Shown here: positions 16,618 to 21,739 of the stretch, in pieces
Layout: each line of letters opens with the position of its first letter
Numbering within the stretch: the first letter of the stretch is position 1
Virus record (IMG/VR): IMGVR_UViG_3300037070_003688
Location: 1 to 21,739 of that record
Source: a virus
DNA: 21,739 bases
Direction: 5' to 3' (one strand)
Notes under the pieces: model-generated
What the model saw: the letters and a program-made list of their open reading frames with translations, nothing else
The model's database searches: none
What the model was told of the DNA's origin: nothing
Translations under genes and position numbers: made by a program

Positions 16618-17816
16618 CAGGCGGTCAGCTTGATAACGGCGGTGGGCACCAGCACGGACACCTGGAAGTAGCCGGCGTAGGCCACTTGGACACCGAGCAC
16701 GGACGGCTCCGTCACCTGCAGCGCCCCGATGCGCTGCTCGTACACGCGGGCGGCGGAGCTGTTGAGGAGCAGGATGGTGCCGGCGGCCAGCCCGTAGGAC
16801 ATGTAGACCGTCACGCCGGAGATGGAGCCCATGGCCCCACCGGTGAGCGAACCGGCGCTAAAGCCCGTGCTGTTGCCGTTGGTGACGCCCACGGACGGGA
16901 ACAGCGCCCCGACCACGCCCATCATGTCCGGGGACACAACGAGCAGGAACCGGCCCTCACCAGGCGTGGCGGCGTAGGCGGTGCCCACGGCCTTCCAGAC
17001 GGCGGTGTTCACATCAGCCGCCGTGGATGACGTGGTCAGCACCGGAGTCTGGGCGGTGCTATTGGCCTTAAGCGCGACAGCCGTAGCCGTCTCGGTATCA
17101 ATGGCATATTGCCCAGCCAGATCGTTGAGGACGATATCCATGATCTGCGGCACAGACCAATCCAGGTTCTGGCGAGACAAGTTCAAATATCCGCCATATG
17201 TGTCCATGGACACGCTCACGGAATCAATGAGCATCTTGCGGCTGACCAGCTCCGACTTCTCCGCCGTTTGCTTCGCGGTGTCGGTGTGCTGGGTGATGCG
17301 CGGAATGCTGAACCGGCCACCAGGCATGGCCATGACACCGAGCGCGTTCACGATCGGCCGCGACGTGTCGATGAAGTTGAGCAGCGGCCCCACGACGGGG
17401 GCCGGGATGATTCCCAGGTTGTCGGCGGTGGTCTGGTGGGCGGCGGCGCGGTGGTAGATGCTCAGGCGCTCCTTGGCTTCCTCCACGCCCACGCCGGCCT
17501 GCCAGCGGTCCACGACGTACTGGCCGGCGGAGCGGTACTCCACCGATTGGGAGGCCTGGGGGGTGCGCTGGGTGGCCAGGTCGGAAGCGATCTCCTCGAT
17601 ACGGAGACGTGACTGCTGGGACACCTTGGCGGCGGCCTGCAGCGGCGTCAGAAGCCCGTTGAGGACGGTCATCCGGTCGCTGGTCTTCTGCACCAGCTCC
17701 GTTTCCTGGGTGGAGAGATCGCGCCCGCTGGACTGCTCCAGGAGGGAATCCAGGAACGCCTGGCGCGTCTCCAGCTCGTTGGTGTATTCGGCAATGAGGG
17801 TGTCGGTGGACCCCAT
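16617..17816 (-). CDS. major capsid protein, HK97 fold
   Basis: The 399-residue protein starts at 17816, where AAGGAG lies six bases upstream. A longer in-frame reading from 17870 lacks such a site. Residues 1-90 are helical and charged (IAEYTNELETRQAFLDSLLE, LRIEEIASDLATQ), as expected of the delta scaffold segment that the prohead protease removes. The shell part follows: a VEYRSAGQYVVDRW N-arm, then RPIVNALGVMAMPGGRFSIP, NLSRQNLDWSVPQIMDIVLND and a C-terminal GALQVTEPSVLGVQVAYAGY stretch typical of HK97 major capsids. Upstream lies a 129-base gap with two hairpins, and downstream the decoration-like gene is coupled by TGATG. The cleavage site is not certain from sequence. Confidence 0.9.
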   Translation of the reverse strand: MGSTDTLIAEYTNELETRQAFLDSLLEQSSGRDLSTQETELVQKTSDRMTVLNGLLTPLQAAAKVSQQSRLRIEEIASDLATQRTPQASQSVEYRSAGQYVVDRWQAGVGVEEAKERLSIYHRAAAHQTTADNLGIIPAPVVGPLLNFIDTSRPIVNALGVMAMPGGRFSIPRITQHTDTAKQTAEKSELVSRKMLIDSVSVSMDTYGGYLNLSRQNLDWSVPQIMDIVLNDLAGQYAIDTETATAVALKANSTAQTPVLTTSSTAADVNTAVWKAVGTAYAATPGEGRFLLVVSPDMMGVVGALFPSVGVTNGNSTGFSAGSLTGGAMGSISGVTVYMSYGLAAGTILLLNSSAARVYEQRIGALQVTEPSVLGVQVAYAGYFQVSVLVPTAVIKLTA

Positions 17817-17945
17817 GGTGGGCTCCTTGCGTGAAGGATTGATGTTCCACGCAGGTTCGGTGACACCCACAACAGCCGGAACGGCGCACCAGCGCCCATC
17901 AACGGCTGAAGGAGTCAGCTCCTACAAGGCCGGGAGCATAACGCA
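17817..17945 (-). promoter_or_regulatory. capsid leader with two small hairpins
   Basis: The gap between protease and capsid genes holds inverted repeats AGGAG/CTCCT with a four-base loop (17910-17923) and GGCGC/GCGCC with a four-base loop (17883-17896). It then carries the AAGGAG site before the capsid ATG. Neither stem is followed by a T-run, so they do not look like intrinsic terminators. They may protect or boost the capsid message; no clear promoter is visible. Confidence 0.4.
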
Positions 17946-18551
17946 TCAGACATAGCCGGTGGGGAGATGCCCGCGCTCACGCAGTAACGCCATCATCTCG
18001 TCGCGGGCCGGCGTGGCGCTGGAGGACACCTTCTCCGTGGTGGTGGAGCGGACCTCCAGGACGTTGGCCCCCTCATAGGCGGGGTCAGCGGTCAGCGCGA
18101 GATGATGCAGCCACGCCTTGGTGATCCGGCGCTTGGAACGGTTCTCCGTCCAGACCTCCCCGCCGGGAAACGGCATGAACCCCACGGAGGCATCCAGCAC
18201 CCCGTCAGCGGCCAGCTCCAGCGTCTCATCCCCCAGCGGCGTCTTTGACACGCGCAGTTCCGCCACGAGCGCGTCCGGGCGGTCAGACACCCAGCGCGTG
18301 ACGCGCCCCACCGGGGCGTGCAGCATGTGCTCACGGTTGACGCGGATACGCCCGTTGCGGTGCTCGATGCCGGCAAAGGCGCCAGGCGCGAACGATTCAC
18401 GGAACCGGCCATCAGCACGGGATGTCTCCGCGTCATACGGCATGGCCACCAGCGTGATGATGCGCTCCGGGAACTGCACCTCCGCCACGGACCCCACGGA
18501 GCGGCGCTCCTCCACGGCACCGGCCGGCGCGATGTCCTCGGTCAGCGTCAT
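17946..18551 (-). CDS. HK97-type prohead protease (S78/U35 family)
   Basis: The 201-residue protein carries the family motifs in order: LVAMPYDAETSRADGRFRESFAPGAF near residue 35, the catalytic histidine in NREH (His75), the catalytic serine in DASVGF (Ser122), and LHHLALTADPAYEGA near 149. It should cut the delta segment from the major capsid protein during head maturation. Its ATG overlaps the portal stop (ATGA). The last 35 residues are polar and may be trimmed by self-cleavage. Confidence 0.9.
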   Translation of the reverse strand: MTLTEDIAPAGAVEERRSVGSVAEVQFPERIITLVAMPYDAETSRADGRFRESFAPGAFAGIEHRNGRIRVNREHMLHAPVGRVTRWVSDRPDALVAELRVSKTPLGDETLELAADGVLDASVGFMPFPGGEVWTENRSKRRITKAWLHHLALTADPAYEGANVLEVRSTTTEKVSSSATPARDEMMALLRERGHLPTGYV

Positions 18552-19756
18552 TGCAATACCCCTGATGTCAGTGGCGGTGCCGCCACGGTGTTGATGCTCC
18601 GCTCCAGTTCCTGGATCTGCTCCAGCGCGAAGACGCCGGTGCGGAGCCAGATGTCCTCCGTCTGGGCACGCTCCAGCGGGCCGGGCCGGACGTACTCGTC
18701 ACGGTTCAGCTCCACGGACGTGCCGCGTGGCAGCAGCCAGCCGGACAACTCCTCCATGACGCGGGCCGCCTTCGGCTTGAGGCCGGCGCGCCAGTGATAA
18801 TCAAACAGCTGCACCGTCGTGGAATAGGTGAGCGAATCCCCGCCGGACGGGAGGCCCAGCAGGAACGGCGGCACACCGAGCAGGGTGGCGATACGGGATT
18901 CCATGGTCTGGGCCAGCTCCACCAGCCCCAGATCCTTCGGGGAATAGGAGAGCAGCTCATACTCAAGGCCACCGGCGAGCACGGCCGGCAGGCCCATCTT
19001 GGACATGCGCGCCTCCACCCAGGCGGTCTGCAAATCCTCCGCCTGCTCCTTGCCGATGGGGCGGGCGGACTTGATGACGGCCGGCGGCACGGCCCCGGAG
19101 GAGGCCAGCTGAGAGACGTAGCGCATCAGAGCGTTGGCGGCCACCAGGCGGGCGCTGCCGGCCTCCAGCGGGCCGTGGCCACGGGCGTCACCAATGCTCG
19201 ACTGATAGCGGATGTGGAGCATGTCGTCGGACACGTCGCGGTCACCGATGAGGTAGCGGCGCAGGCCGGCCCGGTTCAGCTCCACGTTCACCGTCCACGG
19301 CGGCACCACGTGGAACCGGGCCGGGTAGCCGGCACCGTCGCGGTAGCGGGCGGTGGTCAGGATGAAGGCCTCACCCTGCTGGTAGTCCCAGAACAGCTGC
19401 TTGGCGAACTCCGCCCAGCCGTTGTAATGGTCCGGGGAGGGGTTATTGATCCAGTCCGCGGACAATGATGGGGCGGCCCCCACGAAGTACGGGGGCATGG
19501 TGGACAACACCGACGCGTTGAGGTCCAGGCCGGCCCAGGCCACATCCGTCAGCGTCTCCACGCGGCCCCACCAGTTGGGCGTGGACCACGTGTCCGGCCA
19601 CCCCGCCCACGGCTGGGGAGCAATCACGCCAACATCTCCACCGCCGGCGTGGGGGCCAACAGTGCCCGGCGGCACAGAGGCCGGATCAATGCCGTTAGGG
19701 GTGTCGCGGGTGCGATTCTCCACCACGACCAGCCCAGACGGGAGGGATTGTTCCAC
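18548..19756 (-). CDS. phage portal protein, HK97 family
   Basis: The 402-residue protein would form the twelve-part ring through which DNA enters the head. Recognisable portal segments include DLNASVLSTMPPYFVG, an AFILTTARYRDG strand, DMLHIRYQSSIGDARGHGPLE, and near the end ATLLGVPPFLLGLPSGG (292-308) with LTYSTTVQLFDYHWRAGL, the usual portal C-terminal helix region. The start is a GTG at 19756 without a clear ribosome-binding site. It sits inside a CCACTAGTGG palindrome; another in-frame GTG about ten codons further in is possible. Confidence 0.9.
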   Translation of the reverse strand: MEQSLPSGLVVVENRTRDTPNGIDPASVPPGTVGPHAGGGDVGVIAPQPWAGWPDTWSTPNWWGRVETLTDVAWAGLDLNASVLSTMPPYFVGAAPSLSADWINNPSPDHYNGWAEFAKQLFWDYQQGEAFILTTARYRDGAGYPARFHVVPPWTVNVELNRAGLRRYLIGDRDVSDDMLHIRYQSSIGDARGHGPLEAGSARLVAANALMRYVSQLASSGAVPPAVIKSARPIGKEQAEDLQTAWVEARMSKMGLPAVLAGGLEYELLSYSPKDLGLVELAQTMESRIATLLGVPPFLLGLPSGGDSLTYSTTVQLFDYHWRAGLKPKAARVMEELSGWLLPRGTSVELNRDEYVRPGPLERAQTEDIWLRTGVFALEQIQELERSINTVAAPPLTSGVLQ

Positions 19757-19786
19757 TAGTGGACCAATGCTAGGCCATTAAGGCCT
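19753..19786. repeat. two inverted repeats in terminase-portal gap
   Basis: CCACTAGTGG (19753-19762) is a ten-base palindrome covering the portal GTG. AGGCC/GGCCT with a five-base ATTAA loop lies at 19772-19786, just after the terminase stop. No T-run follows. They may affect translation of the portal gene, which lacks a normal ribosome-binding site. Confidence 0.4.
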
Positions 19787-19788
19787 CG

Positions 19789-21288
19789 TCATGTATACAT
19801 GGTGGGCGCGCCGGCCTGGCCAGTCTCTACCCCCCAGACGGCCAGGGCGGCGGCCACCAACGGGCTGATGTCGGTGTCGGAGTTGCGCCGGTCAAACGCC
19901 CAACGCTGGCCCACGGCGCGTTTGGAGGCCCCCGCCACAGCGTCATTGAGACGCCAGTCACCCAGGTGGGCAATCCGGCGTTGCAGCACACGGTCGTAGA
20001 AGGCCCCTGCAGCGTCCGTAGCGCCCCGCGTGCCCACAGGGACCACCACCACCCCGAAACCATCAAGAGCGGGCATCAGAGAGGCCGCTGGAGAGATCGT
20101 GTCGATGATGACGGGGGCGTTCCAGCGCTCCGCCACCTCCACGAGGCGCCCCAGCAGCCACGAGGACGGGTCGGAGCGGCTCTCGATGACCTCCACGGCG
20201 CGGTACTCATCCACCGCCCCGGCGGCCACGATGGCGGCGCGCTGGCGGTCCGGGGAGAGATCCACGCCCAGCACCAGCTCCGACGCCGGCAGGATCACGT
20301 CCCCCCGGTGGCAATCCGCCCAGGCCTCCGCCGGGATGACCTGGGAGCTGCCGGAGTGGGAGAACACACAGAGGTACTCGCGCAGGAAGTCGGAGGCCCC
20401 CATGGCCGCGGCCTCCGAGCGCAGGAAGTCGAGCGTGATGCCGTTGGGCACGTCCAGGGTGGGGACCGTGGCCTTCCAGACCTCCTCGTCCAGGTGGTCC
20501 GCGTCGGGATCAGCGGACCATTCCAGCCAGCAGGTACGCGCCCCCGGCTGGCCGATGGCCTGGCGGCCCAGCTCCATGAACTGCTGCAGCAGCGTGGATT
20601 CCTCGTCACCCGCTGATGACAGCACCACGAGCTGGGCGCCGATGCCGGCCAGCGAACCGTCACGCTGCGCCATGGTCGGCCGCACGGCGCGCATCAGCTC
20701 CGCCTTGTGGGTCAGCGCCTCGTCGATGATCGCCAGGTCCAGGTCCAGGCCCCGCGGACCCTTCTCGCTGGGTGTAAGCGGCGCGTACCACGAGCCGTTA
20801 TCGAAATACATGCGGGGGTAGCCGCTATGGCGGCTCACACGGCTGATGCGCCCCGACAGCGGGGAGCGCATGAACATGTCCAGGTGCTCCTCCCAGCGGC
20901 TGACGGCCGACGTGCGGGTCTGGGCCAGGTAGGCAATGTGCTGCGGGCCGACATGACGCGTGTCGGTGTAGCCGGTGAGGTCATAGTCCGGCAGCAGCGC
21001 CTGCATCAGCACCCGTGCTCCGCTCCAGCGCGTCTTCCCTGACTGGCGGCCCACCAGCGCGCCGACGCGGTCGTACTGCAGCCGGCGGCGCTCCCCGATG
21101 ACGTCCACCTGCGTCGACACCTCGGACAGGTGGTGCTGCCAGAAGTACATCGGGGGCAGCTCCAGGCGCTCCCAGATGTCACACATCACCCACCCCAGGT
21201 TTGGAGCCGTCAGCGCGGTCCCGATGCGCGGCAGGGTGCCGGTCAACGGCTGCGGCGGGGTCGCCGGATCGACGGCCCGGAGGATCAC
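19789..21288 (-). CDS. large terminase subunit
   Basis: The protein is 499 residues from the GTG at 21288. The ATPase part has the Walker A motif GRQSGKT (80-86), a common variant in actinophages, Walker B LAIIDE (185-190) and a coupling motif LVVLSSAGDEES. The nuclease part has acidic residues in GVDLSPD (Asp343), VIIDTIS (Asp396) and SDTDIS (Asp473). It should cut concatemers and drive DNA into the portal. The start is uncertain: two adjacent GTG codons (21291 and 21288) follow the HNH stop with a GTGA overlap. The strong AGGAGG nearby serves another frame. The next gene is the portal. Confidence 0.9.
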   Translation of the reverse strand: MILRAVDPATPPQPLTGTLPRIGTALTAPNLGWVMCDIWERLELPPMYFWQHHLSEVSTQVDVIGERRRLQYDRVGALVGRQSGKTRWSGARVLMQALLPDYDLTGYTDTRHVGPQHIAYLAQTRTSAVSRWEEHLDMFMRSPLSGRISRVSRHSGYPRMYFDNGSWYAPLTPSEKGPRGLDLDLAIIDEALTHKAELMRAVRPTMAQRDGSLAGIGAQLVVLSSAGDEESTLLQQFMELGRQAIGQPGARTCWLEWSADPDADHLDEEVWKATVPTLDVPNGITLDFLRSEAAAMGASDFLREYLCVFSHSGSSQVIPAEAWADCHRGDVILPASELVLGVDLSPDRQRAAIVAAGAVDEYRAVEVIESRSDPSSWLLGRLVEVAERWNAPVIIDTISPAASLMPALDGFGVVVVPVGTRGATDAAGAFYDRVLQRRIAHLGDWRLNDAVAGASKRAVGQRWAFDRRNSDTDISPLVAAALAVWGVETGQAGAPTMYT

Positions 21289-21329
21289 CACGCCCGCGTT
21301 GCCGTTGGCACGGCGCGCACTTTGTTCAT
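21285..21329 (-). CDS. possible 14-residue leader peptide before terminase
   Basis: AGGAGG at 21334-21339 lies four bases before an ATG (21327-21329). That ATG opens 14 codons, MNKVRAVPTATRAW, ending in a TGA that overlaps the terminase GTG. The frame is that of the HNH gene, so this peptide is also its C-terminus. Ribosomes starting here would finish exactly at the terminase start, which suggests translational coupling. Separate translation is unproven. Confidence 0.4.
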   Translation of the reverse strand: MNKVRAVPTATRAW

Positions 21330-21608
21330 GTGTCCTCCTTGGCTGTCGCTGCAATGTCGGCAGCTGGCCACGTAATGCCCGCCAGCCATCACCCAGGCCT
21401 CCAAGGATTGGAACAACCCCAGGGGTGGCTGGTGGTCTGCAACGGAGGCGGGACGACGTCCACAATGCACGCAGACGGGAGCATCGGCCAGCAACGCGGC
21501 ACGATGCGCCTTATGTTGCGAGGATCTGCGAGCTCGAGCCCTCCAGGCGGCTTTCATGGCCGCAAACCATACACCCAGGCAGGCTTGGCGCAATGTTGGC
21601 ACCAACAT
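21285..21608 (-). CDS. HNH endonuclease
   Basis: The protein is up to 107 residues. It has a zinc-ribbon HNH core: CVHC (46-49), VADHQPPL with Asp58-His59 as the first catalytic pair, and CRHC (83-86). The family usually continues with N-x-x-K or N-S-x-x-G; here SDSQGG follows, so the usual asparagine is replaced by serine. Small HNH proteins next to the large terminase are needed for DNA packaging cleavage in HK97-type phages. The start is uncertain: ATG 21608 has no ribosome-binding site and lies inside a stem, and ATG 21557 is an alternative that keeps the whole core. The stop overlaps the terminase start. Confidence 0.8.
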   Translation of the reverse strand: MLVPTLRQACLGVWFAAMKAAWRARARRSSQHKAHRAALLADAPVCVHCGRRPASVADHQPPLGLFQSLEAWVMAGGHYVASCRHCSDSQGGHMNKVRAVPTATRAW

Positions 21609-21639
21609 TAACGAGCACGGGTTATGGCTCGTTTAATGT
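21605..21639. repeat. long inverted repeat over the HNH start
   Basis: The arm ACATTAACGAGC (21605-21616) pairs with GCTCGTTTAATGT (21627-21639), with one unpaired base, around a ten-base loop. The proposed HNH ATG lies inside the arm. No T-run follows on either strand. It could be an operator or an RNA stem controlling the start. Confidence 0.65.
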
Positions 21640-21739
21640 CCCCCGGCTATTAATCCCCGCTGATATTAGCGGCGTGGATGGATATCCATCCACGCCGGGC
21701 CGTTTGGGGTAAAATATGTCGACGTGTTTGTGGTCTCCT
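21609..21739. other. AT-richer upstream region, possibly end of another gene
   Basis: This stretch ahead of the HNH gene is clearly richer in A and T than the rest. It holds the palindrome, part of the inverted repeat and a near-palindrome CCGCTGAT/ATTAGCGG. Minus-strand frames remain open from the window edge to stops at 21622 and 21666, so the end of an upstream gene may lie here. The reading VDIFYPKRPGVDG is one candidate, but it carries many A/T-ending codons. A weak TAATAT box (21663-21668) is the only promoter-like word, without a matching -35. Confidence 0.35.
21670..21697. repeat. 28-base perfect palindrome
   Basis: Each half reads CGGCGTGGATGGAT followed by its exact complement, with no loop. 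Such loop-free symmetry suits a dimeric DNA-binding protein or a recombination/packaging site more than a terminator. Confidence 0.7.

Noticed and set aside
17817-17870. Longer capsid reading from 17870
   Set aside because: The AAGGAG site is spaced for the ATG at 17816, and the extra 18 residues do not look like a capsid N-terminus.
17883-17923. Intrinsic terminator between protease and capsid
   Set aside because: The stems are five base pairs and no T-run follows, so they were kept only as possible RNA structure.

Overview
The window is the structural (late) half of a tailed, double-stranded DNA phage or prophage of the siphovirus type with an HK97-fold head. Base composition is high GC, third codon positions are almost all G or C in most genes, and there is a WhiB-like gene. 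WhiB-like proteins are known only from Actinobacteria and their phages, so an actinobacterial host is inferred. No integrase, att site, tRNA or CRISPR array was seen, and both ends of the window cut through the genome.

Twenty-two well-supported genes lie on the minus strand, transcribed right to left, mostly joined by ATGA, GTGA or TGATG stop/start overlaps. In transcription order: an HNH endonuclease and the large terminase (21608-19789); HK97-type portal, prohead protease and major capsid protein (19756-16617); a small capsid-adjacent protein, a 47-residue acidic protein, a head-tail connector and a tail-terminator-like protein (16617-15437); major tail protein, an HK97 gp10-like neck protein and the tape measure (15426-11212); two large minor tail or baseplate proteins, then three small tail-tip proteins (11215-7102); a collagen-like fibre, a 153-residue fibre-associated protein and an 896-residue adhesin-like protein with internal duplications (7105-2626); a two-enzyme endolysin (GH25 muramidase plus M15 peptidase, 2629-1118); two very small membrane proteins likely to act as holins (1121-806); a 54-residue unknown; and a WhiB-like regulator (586-296).

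One short plus-strand gene (162-299) encodes a 45-residue membrane peptide and converges on the WhiB-like gene, the two stop codons overlapping by four bases. The left edge may therefore border a second transcription unit.

The genes fit one programme: package DNA (HNH plus terminase), build and mature the head (portal, protease, capsid), build the tail (connector to tape measure to tip and fibres), then lyse the cell. Points that stand out are a C-terminal module shared by the capsid-adjacent protein and the major tail protein, the absence of a recognisable tail-assembly chaperone pair before the tape measure, the fused lysin, the duplicated adhesin, a short leader reading frame placed where the terminase ribosome-binding site would be expected, and a cluster of near-perfect palindromes at the right edge. 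I found no clear new defence or mobile system; the novelty lies in structural modules and regulatory sites.
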